64,000 nucleotides of DNA, taken from assembly GCF_003391135.1 (NCBI RefSeq), contig NZ_CP031455.1:2046001-2110000 (forward strand). The letters run 5' to 3'. This document shows positions 52,381 to 61,502 of the stretch, piece after piece; position 1 is the stretch's first letter, and every line of letters begins with the position of its first letter. The notes under the pieces were generated by a model that had not been told where the DNA came from, ran no database searches, and saw nothing but the letters and a program-made list of their open reading frames with translations. The DNA is from Streptoverticillium olivoreticuli subsp. olivoreticuli (GTDB lineage: Bacteria > Actinomycetota > Actinomycetes > Streptomycetales > Streptomycetaceae). Position numbers and translations under genes: made by a program.

Positions 52381-53250
52381 ATGCGAAACGGACCCGCGGT
52401 GCGCCGCCGCAAACTCGGCGGGGAGCTGCGCCGCCAGCGCGAACTCGCCGGGCTGACCAGCCTGGAGGCCGCACACTCGGTGGGCTGGCACCAGTCGAAG
52501 ATCAGCCGGATCGAGACGGGCAGCAGTGGCGTGAAGTCCTCGGACGTGGCGCTCCTGCTGGATGCGTACGGGGTGTCGGACCCCGAACTGCGGGCGCTGC
52601 TGGGGGCGCTGTGCGGCGCGGGCACCGCCGATGCGGAAGGCGCGCGCCGGGGCTGGTGGTACGCCTACCGCAATCTGCTGCCCCCGGCCTATCTGGACTT
52701 CATCAGCCTGGAATCGGAGGCCTCGCGGTTACGCACGCTGGAGACCACGGTCGTGCCGGGGCTCCTCCAGACTCCCGCCTACGCCAGGGCCGTCACCCGG
52801 GCGGCGCTCAACGACCCGCCGCCGGAGCAGGTGGAGAAGCTGGTGCGGGTGCGCATGGCGCGGCAGTCGGTGCTCCGCGGCGACAGTCCGCTGGAGCTGT
52901 GCGCCGTGCTGGACGAGGCGGTGCTCCGCCACGAGGTCGGCGGACGGGAGGTCATGGCCGGGCAGTTGCGACACCTGGTGGAAACGGGTTCGCTGCGCCA
53001 TGTGCGGCTGCATGTACTGCCGTTCTCCAGCAGCGGTCATATTGGCATCACAGGGCCTTTTGTTATCTTCTCATTTCCGCGCATTGCTGATCTGGACGTG
53101 GTTGTTCTCGACCATTTGACGAGTAGCCTCTACCTCGAGCGGAAAGAAGACCTCCGGGCGTACGGCGCGGCATTCACGACGCTGCGGGCGCACGCCCTCT
53201 CGCACGAGAACTCGCTGGATTTCATCGCCGGGATCAACGACGGCGCGTAA
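52381..53250 (+). CDS. XRE-family regulator with DUF5753 domain (WhiJ-like)
   Basis: 289-residue regulator. The N-terminal helix-turn-helix (LGGELRRQRELAGLTSLEAA, then VGWHQSKISRIETG) is followed by the DUF5753 domain (TTVVPGLLQTPAYARAVTRA, ELCAVLDEAVLRHEVGG, VLPFSSSGHIGITGPFVIF). The ATG at 52381 has GGAGG seven bases upstream; TTG and ATG codons further upstream lack this. It lies 9 bp before a DUF397 gene, the usual partner, which probably antagonises it. Confidence 0.94.
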   Translation: MRNGPAVRRRKLGGELRRQRELAGLTSLEAAHSVGWHQSKISRIETGSSGVKSSDVALLLDAYGVSDPELRALLGALCGAGTADAEGARRGWWYAYRNLLPPAYLDFISLESEASRLRTLETTVVPGLLQTPAYARAVTRAALNDPPPEQVEKLVRVRMARQSVLRGDSPLELCAVLDEAVLRHEVGGREVMAGQLRHLVETGSLRHVRLHVLPFSSSGHIGITGPFVIFSFPRIADLDVVVLDHLTSSLYLERKEDLRAYGAAFTTLRAHALSHENSLDFIAGINDGA

Positions 53251-53259
53251 GGAGGCACC

Positions 53260-53514
53260 ATGTCCGCAATGCCTCGGTACGTACGTTCTCCATCGGCTCT
53301 GTGCGGCGCAGTGTGGCGACGCAGCAGCTACAGCACCGGAATGAACAACTGCGTGGAGACGGCCGGCCTGGGCCCGGGGCTCCTGGCCGTGCGCGACTCG
53401 AAGAACACCGCCCTGTCCGCCCTGTTGTTCTCCCCCGCCGCCTGGTCCTCCTTCGTCGGAGGACTGTGCGACGGTTCCCTCCGTCCCCTCGACCGCCCCG
53501 ACGTCGCGTCCTGA
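53260..53514 (+). CDS. DUF397 protein, partner of the XRE regulator
   Basis: 84-residue small protein of the DUF397 family. It contains WRRSSYSTGMNNCVETAGLG and AVRDSKNTALSALLFSPAAW, the two family blocks, with a final SSFVGGLCDG. Such proteins are encoded after WhiJ-like regulators and affect development and antibiotic production, possibly by binding the regulator. The ATG at 53260 follows GGAGG. It ends 2 bp before the convergent bioF stop. Confidence 0.93.
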   Translation: MSAMPRYVRSPSALCGAVWRRSSYSTGMNNCVETAGLGPGLLAVRDSKNTALSALLFSPAAWSSFVGGLCDGSLRPLDRPDVAS

Positions 53515-53516
53515 CG

Positions 53517-54668
53517 TCAGGCGGCCGGTGCGGTCCGTACGACCGTGCCGGCCGCCTCCTCGACCTGCCGGTCCGACAGGTCCGCGCGGGCGGTCAGCCG
53601 CAGCCGCGAGACCCCGTCGGGCACGGACGGCGGCCGGAAGCAGCCGACCGCGAGACCCGCGGCCCGGCAGTCGGCCGCCCAGCGCACCGCCGCCTCGGGG
53701 GACGGCGCCCGTACGGACACCACCGCCGCGTCGGGCCGCACGGCTTCGAGACCCGCGGCCGTCACCCTCCGGTGCAGCTCGCGGGCGACGTGGCGGGCGC
53801 GGGCCGCGAGCCGCGGCTCGCGGCGCAGCACCCCGAGGCCCGCCAGGGCCGCGCCCACGGCGGCCGGGGCGAGGCCGGTGTCGAAGATGAAGGTCCGGGC
53901 GTTGCTGACGAGGTGCCTGATCACCCGGGCGGGGCCGAGGACCGCGCCGCCCTGGCTACCCAGCGACTTGGACAGGGTGACGGTGGTGACGACGTCGCCC
54001 GCGCCCGCCAGCCCCGCCGCGTGCACGGCACCGCGGCCGCCGTCGCCGAGCACTCCCAGACCGTGCGCGTCGTCCACGAGCAGGGCCGCGCCGTGCGCCC
54101 GGCAGGCCTCGGCGAGCGCGGCCAGCGGGGCGGCGTCGCCGTCGACGGAGAAGACGGAGTCGGTGACGGCCAGCGCGCGGCCGCCGTGGGCGTCGAGCGT
54201 CTTGCGGACCGCCGCCGGATCGGCGTGCGGGACCACGGCCGTCTCGGCGCGGGCGAGCCGGCAGCCGTCGATGAGCGAGGCGTGGTTGCCCGCGTCGGAG
54301 ACCACCAGGGTGCCGTTGTCCATCGGCCCGGTGAGCGCGGTGACGGCGGCGAGGTTGGCCGCGTAGCCCGAGGAGAACACCAGGGCCGCCTCGAACCCGC
54401 AGAAATCGGCCAGTTCCTCCTCCAGCCGGGCGTGCAGCGCGGTGCTGCCGGTGACCAGCCGCGAGCCGGTCGAGCCCGCGCCCCACCGCAGCGCGGCGTC
54501 GGCGGCCGCCCGGGTGACCTCGGGGTGCCGGGTGAGTCCCAGATAGTCGTTGCCCGCCAGATCGACCAGCGGCGAATCGGCGGGGCGCGGGCGCAGGTCC
54601 CGCACCAGACCGGCGGCGAGGCGGCGCTCGTGGTGCCGGTCGATCCAGTCGAACGGGTCCTGGGGCAT
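53517..54668 (-). CDS. bioF: 8-amino-7-oxononanoate synthase
   Basis: 383-residue PLP enzyme joining pimeloyl-ACP/CoA and L-alanine in biotin synthesis. It contains LVDLAGNDYLGLTRHPEV, GSTGSRLVTGSTALHARLEE, VDDAHGLGVLG, and the PLP Lys in TVTLSKSLGSQGG. The ATG at 54668 follows GAAGGACGG. It is divergent from bioB-bioA-bioD, with a 13-bp palindrome between. No early-pathway gene (bioC, bioH or bioW-like) is nearby. Confidence 0.94.
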   Translation of the reverse strand: MPQDPFDWIDRHHERRLAAGLVRDLRPRPADSPLVDLAGNDYLGLTRHPEVTRAAADAALRWGAGSTGSRLVTGSTALHARLEEELADFCGFEAALVFSSGYAANLAAVTALTGPMDNGTLVVSDAGNHASLIDGCRLARAETAVVPHADPAAVRKTLDAHGGRALAVTDSVFSVDGDAAPLAALAEACRAHGAALLVDDAHGLGVLGDGGRGAVHAAGLAGAGDVVTTVTLSKSLGSQGGAVLGPARVIRHLVSNARTFIFDTGLAPAAVGAALAGLGVLRREPRLAARARHVARELHRRVTAAGLEAVRPDAAVVSVRAPSPEAAVRWAADCRAAGLAVGCFRPPSVPDGVSRLRLTARADLSDRQVEEAAGTVVRTAPAA

Positions 54669-54737
54669 CGGCCGTCCTTCTCGTTCCGTGGCGGGGGGAT
54701 CGCCGGCGGGAGTGTGGGGCCCGAGGGGCCCGGTTTG

Positions 54738-54750
54738 TATGCAGTGCATA
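54738..54750. promoter_or_regulatory. Perfect palindrome in bioF/bioB divergent promoter region
   Basis: TATGCA-G-TGCATA, 6-bp arms around one base, 70 bp from bioF and 116 bp from bioB. Its central place in the divergent gap makes it a candidate operator for a biotin regulator acting on both arms. No regulator gene is adjacent, and the motif is not one I can assign to BioQ or BirA with confidence. Confidence 0.5.
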
Positions 54751-54865
54751 GAACGTAGTCCTCGCCGTGTCCGGGCAGGGTGTGGCAATACACACACCTC
54801 AAAAGGTGGCTGTTGTGCGATATCTCCATTGGCCCGGGACGGTGCGGTGCGTAAGGATCTCCGCC

Positions 54866-56065
54866 ATGGACCTGCTGAACACGCTGGTGGACAAGGGGCT
54901 GCGGCGGGAGCTGCCGACCCGTGAAGAGGCGCTCGCCGTACTGGCGACCTCCGACGACGAACTGCTCGATGTGGTGGCTGCCGCGGGCAAGGTGCGCCGC
55001 AAGTGGTTCGGGCGCCGGGTGAAGCTCAACTATCTGGTCAATCTCAAGTCCGGGCTCTGCCCCGAGGACTGTTCCTACTGCTCGCAACGGCTCGGTTCCA
55101 CGACCGGGATCCTCAAGTACACCTGGCTGAAGCCGGAGGAGGCGTCGCAGGCGGCGGCCGCCGGCGTCGCGGGCGGTGCGAAGCGGGTCTGCCTGGTCGC
55201 CAGTGGGCGCGGGCCGACGGACCGGGACGTGGACCGGGTCACCAGGACCATCGAGGCGATCAAGGAACAGAACGAGGACGTCGAGGTGTGCGCCTGCCTC
55301 GGGCTGCTCTCCGCCGGGCAGGCGGAGCGGCTGCGCGCCGCGGGTGCGGATGCCTACAACCACAACCTGAACACCTCCGAGGCCACGTACGGCGGCATCA
55401 CCACGACGCATACCTACGCCGACCGCGTGGACACCGTGCAGCAGGCGCAGGCGGCGGGCATGTCCGCCTGCTCCGGGCTGATCGCGGGCATGGGCGAGAC
55501 CGACGCGGACCTCGTCGACGTGGTGTTCTCGCTGCGCGAGCTGGACCCGGACTCGGTGCCGGTCAACTTCCTGATCCCCTTCGAGGGGACGCCGCTGGCG
55601 AAGGAGTGGAACCTCACCCCGCAGCGCGCGCTGCGGATCCTGGCGATGGTGCGGTTCGTCTGCCCGGACGTGGAGGTCCGGCTGGCGGGCGGGCGCGAGG
55701 TGCACCTGCGGTCGATGCAGCCGCTCGCCCTGCACCTGGCCAACTCGATCTTCCTCGGCGACTATCTGACCAGTGAGGGCCAGGAGGGCAAGGCCGACCT
55801 GGCGATGATCGAGGACGCGGGCTTCGAGGTGGAGGGCGCGGACACCACGACCCTGCCCGAGCACCGCGCCGACGCCCTGGCCGGCGGCTGCGGCGGGCAC
55901 GGCGGTGGCGGCTGCGGGCCGTGCGGGGACGGCGGGGCCGAGGCCGTGCCGGAGACCGCCGTCGCGGAGGCCGGCGCGCCGGCCGCGGGCGCCGGTGAGG
56001 TGCGCACGGATCTGGTCGCCGTCCGCCGCCGCGGCGCGGGGACGGACCTGCCGCCCAATGCCTGA
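54866..56065 (+). CDS. bioB: Biotin synthase with Cys/His/Gly-rich C-terminal tail
   Basis: 399-residue radical SAM enzyme inserting sulfur into dethiobiotin. The [4Fe-4S]/SAM cysteines are 65, 69 and 72 in [10 protein letters not shown]. The [2Fe-2S] ligands lie in the VCLVASGRG and VCACLGLLS strands, and [15 protein letters not shown] is conserved. After the barrel (about residue 330) comes [18 protein letters not shown] (340-357), with three Cys and one His that could bind metal, then a disordered tail. The ATG at 54866 follows AAGGA. The stop overlaps bioA by 8 bp. Confidence 0.96.
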   Translation: MDLLNTLVDKGLRRELPTREEALAVLATSDDELLDVVAAAGKVRRKWFGRRVKLNYLVNLKSGLCPEDCSYCSQRLGSTTGILKYTWLKPEEASQAAAAGVAGGAKRVCLVASGRGPTDRDVDRVTRTIEAIKEQNEDVEVCACLGLLSAGQAERLRAAGADAYNHNLNTSEATYGGITTTHTYADRVDTVQQAQAAGMSACSGLIAGMGETDADLVDVVFSLRELDPDSVPVNFLIPFEGTPLAKEWNLTPQRALRILAMVRFVCPDVEVRLAGGREVHLRSMQPLALHLANSIFLGDYLTSEGQEGKADLAMIEDAGFEVEGADTTTLPEHRADALAGGCGGHGGGGCGPCGDGGAEAVPETAVAEAGAPAAGAGEVRTDLVAVRRRGAGTDLPPNA

Positions 56066-57362
56066 CCCCCTCGCCCCCGGTGAGCTGCTCGCCCTCGACC
56101 GGCAGCACGTCTGGCACCCGTACGGCCCGATGCCGGGCCGTACGGAGCCGCTGATCGTCGCGTCCGCGTCGGGGGTGCGGCTGCGGCTCGCCGAACCGGC
56201 CCACGGCGCGGACGAGTTGATCGACGGGATGTCGTCGTGGTGGTCCGCCGTCCACGGCTACAACCACCCCGTCCTCAACGCGGCCGTGCAGGAACAGCTG
56301 GGCCGGATGAGCCATGTGATGTTCGGCGGGCTCACGCACGAGCCCGCCGTGCGGCTCGCGGCCCGCCTGGTGGAGATCACGCCCGAGGGTCTCGAACACG
56401 TCTTCCTCGCCGACTCCGGTTCGGTGTCGGTCGAGGTCGCCGTGAAGATGTGCCTGCAGTACTGGCGCTCGGTCGGACGGCCGGAGAAGCGCCGGCTGAT
56501 GACCTGGCGCGGCGGCTACCACGGGGACACCTGGCAGCCGATGGCCGTGTGCGACCCGGACGGCGGGATGCACGAGCTGTGGTCGGGGGCGCTGCCCCGG
56601 CAGGTGTTCGCGGACGCGCCCCCGCACGACTACGACACGGACGCGGTGCCCGCCTATTCGGCGCACCTGAGGGAGGTCGTCGCGCGCCACGCGCACGAGC
56701 TGGCCGCCGTGATCGTGGAGCCGGTGGTGCAGGGAGCGGGCGGGATGCGCTTCCACGACCCGGTGTATCTGCGGGTGCTGCGCGAAGCGTGCGACGAGCA
56801 CGGCGTGCTGCTGGTCCTGGACGAGATCGCCACCGGCTTCGGCCGTACGGGCAGGCTCTTCGCGGCCGAGCACGCGGGGATCACCCCCGATGTGATGTGC
56901 CTGGGCAAGGCGCTGACCGGCGGCTATCTCACGATGGCCGCGACCTTGTGCACGGCGCGGGTCGCGGACGGCATCTCCCGGGGCGAGGTCCCGGTGCTGG
57001 CCCACGGCCCGACGTTCATGGGCAACCCGCTGGCGGCGGCCGTGGCGTGCGCGTCCATCGACCTGCTGCTGTCCCAGGACTGGCAGACGGAGGTCAAGCG
57101 CATCGAGTCCGCCCTGCGCGACGGGCTCGCCGATGTGGCGGCGCTTCCCTCGGTACGGGACGTCCGGGTGCTCGGCGCGATCGGCGTGGTCGAGCTGGAC
57201 CACGAGGTGGACGTGGTCGCGGCGACGCGGGCGGCGGTGCGCGAGGGGGTCTGGCTCCGCCCGTTCCGGAACCTCATCTACACGATGCCGCCGTATGTGA
57301 CGGGTGATTCGGATGTGGCCCGGATCTGCGCGGCGGTGTGCGCTGCCGCGCGGGTGGGGTAG
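56058..57362 (+). CDS. bioA: Adenosylmethionine-8-amino-7-oxononanoate aminotransferase
   Basis: 434-residue class III PLP aminotransferase converting KAPA to DAPA with SAM as amino donor. It contains [62 protein letters not shown], and the PLP Lys in [15 protein letters not shown]. The ATG at 56058 overlaps the bioB stop by 8 bp. An intergenic repeat lies between it and bioD. Confidence 0.96.
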   Translation: MPDPLAPGELLALDRQHVWHPYGPMPGRTEPLIVASASGVRLRLAEPAHGADELIDGMSSWWSAVHGYNHPVLNAAVQEQLGRMSHVMFGGLTHEPAVRLAARLVEITPEGLEHVFLADSGSVSVEVAVKMCLQYWRSVGRPEKRRLMTWRGGYHGDTWQPMAVCDPDGGMHELWSGALPRQVFADAPPHDYDTDAVPAYSAHLREVVARHAHELAAVIVEPVVQGAGGMRFHDPVYLRVLREACDEHGVLLVLDEIATGFGRTGRLFAAEHAGITPDVMCLGKALTGGYLTMAATLCTARVADGISRGEVPVLAHGPTFMGNPLAAAVACASIDLLLSQDWQTEVKRIESALRDGLADVAALPSVRDVRVLGAIGVVELDHEVDVVAATRAAVREGVWLRPFRNLIYTMPPYVTGDSDVARICAAVCAAARVG

Positions 57363-57397
57363 GCGGCTCCCCGGTTGCCGCCTGCGGCGGGAGCGCC

Positions 57398-57455
57398 CAA
57401 GCGCCGGACGGGCTGAATTTGTGCGCCCCTGAGGGTCTGGGGGCTTGCCCCCCAA
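57398..57455 (+). repeat. Copy of the intergenic GCCGGACGGGCTGAA repeat
   Basis: Holds the core AAGCGCCGGACGGGCTGAAT followed by TTGTGCGCCCCTGAGGGTCT and GGGGGCTTGCCCCCC, a small hairpin. It corresponds, inverted, to the left half of the element at 46998-47150. Placed between bioA and bioD, it may act as a weak terminator or processing site. Confidence 0.75.
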
Positions 57456-57478
57456 CAACGTAACGGAGGCAGAGAACC

Positions 57479-58198
57479 ATGACCGTCACGGTCATCACCG
57501 GCACCAACACCGAAGTGGGCAAGACCGTCGTCACCGCGGCCATCGCGGCAGCGGCCCTGGCAGCGAGCCGCACCGTCGCCGTCCTCAAACCCGCGCAGAC
57601 CGGCGTCGCCCCCGACGAACCCGGAGACATCGCGGAAGTGCGGCGGCTCGCCGGCCCGGTCACCGGCGCCGAACTCGCCCGCTTCCCCGACCCCTTGGCC
57701 CCCGCGACCGCCGCCCGCCGGGCGGGCCGCGCGCCCGTGCGGCCGCGCGAGGTCGAGCGGGCCGCGACCCGTCTCGCGGGCGATCACGACCTGGTCCTGG
57801 TCGAGGGCGCGGGCGGGCTGCTCGTCCGGTTCGACGAGGCCGGTTCGACGCTGGCGGACGTGGCGGGCCTGCTGGCCGCCCCCGTGCTGCTCGTGGCGCA
57901 GGCGGGCCTCGGCACGCTCAACATCACCGCGCTCACCGCGGAGGCGTTGCGCGCCCGTGGCCTGCGCTGTCAGGGTGTGGTGATCGGCAGTTGGCCGGCG
58001 GACCCCGGCCTCGCGGCCCGCTGCAACCTCGCGGACCTCCCCGAGGCGGCGGGCGCGCCGCTGCTCGGTGCCGTGCCGGAGGGCGCGGGCGCGCTGCCGC
58101 CCGCGGACTTCCGCGCCGCGGCCCCCGGCTGGCTGGCGCCGGAGCTCAACGGCACCTGGGACGCGACCCGTTTCGCGGCGGCCGGGCACGGCCGGTAG
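57479..58198 (+). CDS. bioD: Dethiobiotin synthetase
   Basis: 239-residue P-loop enzyme that closes the ureido ring of dethiobiotin with CO2 and ATP. It contains [17 protein letters not shown] (P-loop), [25 protein letters not shown] and [16 protein letters not shown]. The ATG at 57479 follows GGAGG. It is the last gene of the bioBAD arm, 116 bp after bioA with the repeat between. Confidence 0.96.
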   Translation: MTVTVITGTNTEVGKTVVTAAIAAAALAASRTVAVLKPAQTGVAPDEPGDIAEVRRLAGPVTGAELARFPDPLAPATAARRAGRAPVRPREVERAATRLAGDHDLVLVEGAGGLLVRFDEAGSTLADVAGLLAAPVLLVAQAGLGTLNITALTAEALRARGLRCQGVVIGSWPADPGLAARCNLADLPEAAGAPLLGAVPEGAGALPPADFRAAAPGWLAPELNGTWDATRFAAAGHGR

Positions 58199-58298
58199 CA
58201 CCGGCGCGCCCCGGAACCCGGCGGCGTGCCGAAGGTGCGGGTGGGCCGGGCGGGGGAAGAATCGCGGTAACCGCCGTATCCCCGGGAAGGGGTGTGCC

Positions 58299-59006
58299 AT
58301 GCCGCTCCGGTCCACCACGACGCCGCACGACACCGTGCACCATCCGGTGTTCGCCCGGTTCTACGCGAAGCTGAGCCCGGTCGTCGACGAGCGCGCGGGC
58401 GTGGCCGCGCACCGGCAGGAGTTGCTGGCCGGGCTGTCGGGCCGGGTGATCGAGATCGGCGCGGGCAACGGCCTGAACTTCGCGCACTACCCGAACACGG
58501 TCTCCGAGGTGGTGGCGATCGAGCCCGAACGGCTGCTGCGCAGACGCGCGGTGGACGCCGCGGTCCGGGCGGGCGTTCCGGTCGACGTCGTGCCGGGGGC
58601 GGCGGAGGCGCTGCCGGTCAAGAGCGAGGCGTTCGACGCGGCGGTCGCGTCGCTGGTGCTGTGTTCCGTACGGGATGTGCGGCGGGCGCTCGCGGAGTTG
58701 CGGCGGGTGCTGCGGCCGGGTGGCGAGCTGCGGTTCTTCGAGCACGGCCGGGCGGAGGGCCCGGTGCTGGGGACGGTGCAGCGGGCGCTGGACGCCACGG
58801 TGTGGCCCGTGCTGTTCGGCGGCTGCCACACGGCCAGGGAGCCGCTCGCGGCGATCGAGGCGGCGGGCTTCGAGCTCGGGGAGTACCGGCGGCTGCGGGT
58901 CCCTGCGAGCAGGGTGCCGACCCCGGCCTCGCCCTGTGTGCTGGGGGTGGCCCGGCGTCCGGCCGAGCGGGAGCGGGCCGCGCCGGGCGACGGCGTCGGT
59001 CCGTGA
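58299..59006 (+). CDS. Class I SAM-dependent methyltransferase
   Basis: 235-residue methyltransferase of the UbiE/Methyltransf_11 type. The SAM-binding motif I is VIEIGAGNGLNFAHYP. The acidic residue ending strand 2 is in VVAIEPERLLRR. VPGAAEALPVKSEAFDAAVA is motif II. RVLRPGGELRFFEHG is motif III. The ATG at 58299 follows GGAAGGGG. The substrate is unknown; related proteins methylate lipids or small molecules. It stands 100 bp after bioD, possibly separate from it. Confidence 0.91.
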   Translation: MPLRSTTTPHDTVHHPVFARFYAKLSPVVDERAGVAAHRQELLAGLSGRVIEIGAGNGLNFAHYPNTVSEVVAIEPERLLRRRAVDAAVRAGVPVDVVPGAAEALPVKSEAFDAAVASLVLCSVRDVRRALAELRRVLRPGGELRFFEHGRAEGPVLGTVQRALDATVWPVLFGGCHTAREPLAAIEAAGFELGEYRRLRVPASRVPTPASPCVLGVARRPAERERAAPGDGVGP

Positions 59007-59082
59007 ACCGGATCACCCGCGGACAACAACCGGAGGGAACCTCCGTTAATATTCCGGGCAGAGAACGATCAAGGGGGCCCTC

Positions 59083-59961
59083 ATGACACGTCCGTTCCGT
59101 TTCGCCGTCAACATGCTCTCGCCCGGCTCCGCCGCCGAGTGGCGCGAGAAGTGCCGCCGGGCCGAGTCCCTGGGCTACGACGTCATCCTCGTGCCCGACC
59201 ACCTCGGCATGCCCGCGCCGTTCCCGTCGCTGGTCGCGGCGGCGGAGGCGACCGAGCGGCCACGCCTGGGCACCTTCGTGCTCAACGCCGGGCTGTGGAA
59301 TCCCGCCCTGCTCGCGCGCGAGGTGGCGACCACCGACCAGCTCACCGGCGGGCGCCTGGAACTCGGGCTGGGCGCGGGCTATGTGAAGGAGGAGCACGAA
59401 AGGGCGGGGCTGCCGTTCGGCTCGCCGCGCGAGCGCGTGGACCACCTGGAGCACACGGTCACCGAGCTGACCCGGCTGCTGGGCGACCCGGAGCACGTAC
59501 CGCAGCCCGCGCAGGCTCCGCGCCCGCCGCTGCTGCTCGGCGGCAACGGCAAGCGCATGCTGCGGCTCGCCGCGCGATACGCCGACATCGCCGCCTTCAC
59601 CGGGGCGATCACGACCGACTCCGGCGCCCTGCGGCTGCTGAGCCCGGCCGTCATCGAGGAGCGGATGGCCGTCTACCACGAGTTCGCCGCCGACCGCGAG
59701 ACGCCCGCCGAGCTGAACTACCTGTCGCAGGTCGTGGCCGTCGACGCGGACCGGCGGGCCACGGCGCGCAAGCTCGGCGAGCACGCCCCGGACCTCACCG
59801 AGGACGAGCTGATCGAGCACCCGGCGGTGCTGGCCGGCTCGGTCAAGGACATCGCCGAGCAGGTGCGCGGGCACCGCGAGCGGTACGGCTTCACCTACTT
59901 CACCATCCTGGAGCCGAACATGGAGGCGTTCGCCCGGGTGATGGAGGAGCTGCGCGCCTGA
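59083..59961 (+). CDS. F420-dependent luciferase-like oxidoreductase
   Basis: 292-residue LLM-class TIM-barrel protein, predicted to use coenzyme F420 rather than FMN. It contains FRFAVNMLSPGSAAEWREKC, YDVILVPDHLGMPAPFPSL, GRLELGLGAGYVKEEHERAG and PPLLLGGNGKRMLRLAARYA. It resembles the actinobacterial TIGR03621-type proteins. The substrate is unknown. The ATG at 59083 follows AAGGGGG. It is a single gene between the methyltransferase and the CNNM-like pair. Confidence 0.91.
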   Translation: MTRPFRFAVNMLSPGSAAEWREKCRRAESLGYDVILVPDHLGMPAPFPSLVAAAEATERPRLGTFVLNAGLWNPALLAREVATTDQLTGGRLELGLGAGYVKEEHERAGLPFGSPRERVDHLEHTVTELTRLLGDPEHVPQPAQAPRPPLLLGGNGKRMLRLAARYADIAAFTGAITTDSGALRLLSPAVIEERMAVYHEFAADRETPAELNYLSQVVAVDADRRATARKLGEHAPDLTEDELIEHPAVLAGSVKDIAEQVRGHRERYGFTYFTILEPNMEAFARVMEELRA

Positions 59962-60158
59962 CGCCCACGCCGGAAGGGGGCGCGGGTGCCGCGCCCCCTG
60001 ATCCACTCGCCGCTTTGCCCGTCCTTTACCATGGATGGTCACCCGTACCTTCACTTGTTCGAAAGGTGTGAGCGTCCGCCCATGGGCGAGCCTCCCAGTA
60101 GCCGACATCGCGCGATCCTCCCTGCCCTGCCCGATCATGGGACGGAGGTGTGGAACCG

Positions 60159-61502
60159 ATGATGGAAGTGCTGCTCCTGGCGGTGGCCCTGCTGCTGACG
60201 CTGGCGTGCGCCGTCTTCGTCGCGGCGGAGTTCTCGCTCACCACCGTCGAGCGCGGCGAGCTGGAGCGGGCCGCCGCCCAGGGCGACCGCGGCGCGCAGA
60301 GCGCGCTCAAGGCCGTGCGCACCCTGACCTTCCAGCTCTCCGGCGCCCAGCTCGGCATCACGGTGACCGGGCTGATCATCGGCATGATCTCCAAGCCGTC
60401 CATCGCGGCGCTGCTCACCGGCCCCGTGGAGGCGCTCGGCCTGTCCCGCGCCACGGCCTCCTCGACCGCGCTGGTCCTCGGCACCGTGCTCTCCACGGTC
60501 GTCCTCATGGTGATCGGCGAGCTGGTCCCCAAGAACTGGGCGATCTCGCGCCCGCTCCCGATGGCCAAGAAGGTCGCCGGGCCGCAGCGCGCCTTCAGCG
60601 CCGCCTTCCGCCCGCTGATCCGGCACCTCAACAACACCGCGAACCGCGCCCTGCACCGGATGGGCCTGGAGCCCGCCGAGGAGCTGGCCTCCGCGCGCGG
60701 CCCGCAGGAGCTCGCCGCGCTCGCCCGGCACTCCGCCAAGGAGGGCGCGCTGGAGGCGGACACAGCCGAGCTGTTCATCCGGACGCTGAACCTCGCCGAG
60801 CTGACGGCCGAGAACGTGATGACGCCCCGCGTCCAGGTCACGGCGCTCGACTCGCACGCCACCGCCCAGGACGTCGTGGACGCCACCCGGGCGACCGGGC
60901 TCTCGCGCTTCCCCGTCTACCGCGGCAACCTCGACTCCGTCATCGGCACCGCCCACGTCAAGGACATCCTGGCGATACCGGCGGAGCAGCGCCCCCACCA
61001 CCCCGTCACCACGATGCTGCGCGAGCCGCTGCTCGTCCCCACGTCGCTGACCGTGGACCGGCTGCTGGACCGGCTGTCCGGCCGGCGCACCATGGCCGTC
61101 GTCATCGACGAGTACGGCGGCACGGCCGGGGTGGCCACCCTGGAGGACATCGTCGAGGAGGTCGTCGGCGAGGTCCGCGACGAGCACGACCCCGACGAGC
61201 TGCCCGACCTGGCGCCCGCCGGCACGGACCCCGAGGGCCGTCGGCTCTACGACGCGGACGGCGCGGTCCGGACCGACCAGCTGGAGATCATCGGGCTGCG
61301 CGCGCCGCACGGCCCGTACGAGACCCTCGCCGGAGTGGTCGCCACCGAGCTCGGCCGGATCCCGGCCGCGGGCGACACCGTCGAGATCGCGGGCTGGCGG
61401 ATCGACGTGGTCGACGCCACGGGCCGCCGCGCGGCCCGGGTCCGGCTCGCGGCCCCGGCGCCCGGCAACGGCCCGCGCACCGGTGAGGAGGCGGGCCGAT
61501 GA
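60159..61502 (+). CDS. CNNM/CorC-family membrane protein (hemolysin-like), first of pair
   Basis: 447-residue membrane protein with an N-terminal CNNM/DUF21 domain of three to four helices (MEVLLLAVALLLTLACAVFV; GAQLGITVTGLIIGM; ALVLGTVLSTVVLMVIGELV). It is followed by a CBS pair (ENVMTPRVQVTALDSHATAQ, TMAVVIDEYGGTAGVATLED) and a CorC_HlyC C-terminal domain. Relatives export or sense Mg2+/Co2+. The ATG at 60159 has GGAGG ten bases upstream. Its stop overlaps the next gene's ATG (ATGA), so the two are coupled and may form a heteromer. Confidence 0.93.
   Translation: MMEVLLLAVALLLTLACAVFVAAEFSLTTVERGELERAAAQGDRGAQSALKAVRTLTFQLSGAQLGITVTGLIIGMISKPSIAALLTGPVEALGLSRATASSTALVLGTVLSTVVLMVIGELVPKNWAISRPLPMAKKVAGPQRAFSAAFRPLIRHLNNTANRALHRMGLEPAEELASARGPQELAALARHSAKEGALEADTAELFIRTLNLAELTAENVMTPRVQVTALDSHATAQDVVDATRATGLSRFPVYRGNLDSVIGTAHVKDILAIPAEQRPHHPVTTMLREPLLVPTSLTVDRLLDRLSGRRTMAVVIDEYGGTAGVATLEDIVEEVVGEVRDEHDPDELPDLAPAGTDPEGRRLYDADGAVRTDQLEIIGLRAPHGPYETLAGVVATELGRIPAAGDTVEIAGWRIDVVDATGRRAARVRLAAPAPGNGPRTGEEAGR

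Noticed and set aside
53921..57458. Long minus-strand frames across bioB and bioA
   Set aside because: Shadows of well-supported biotin genes; no recognisable motifs.
59031..59045. Small hairpin CGGAGG-gaa-CCTCCG before the luciferase-like gene
   Set aside because: Only a 6-bp stem, easily a chance match in GC-rich DNA; too weak to call a terminator.
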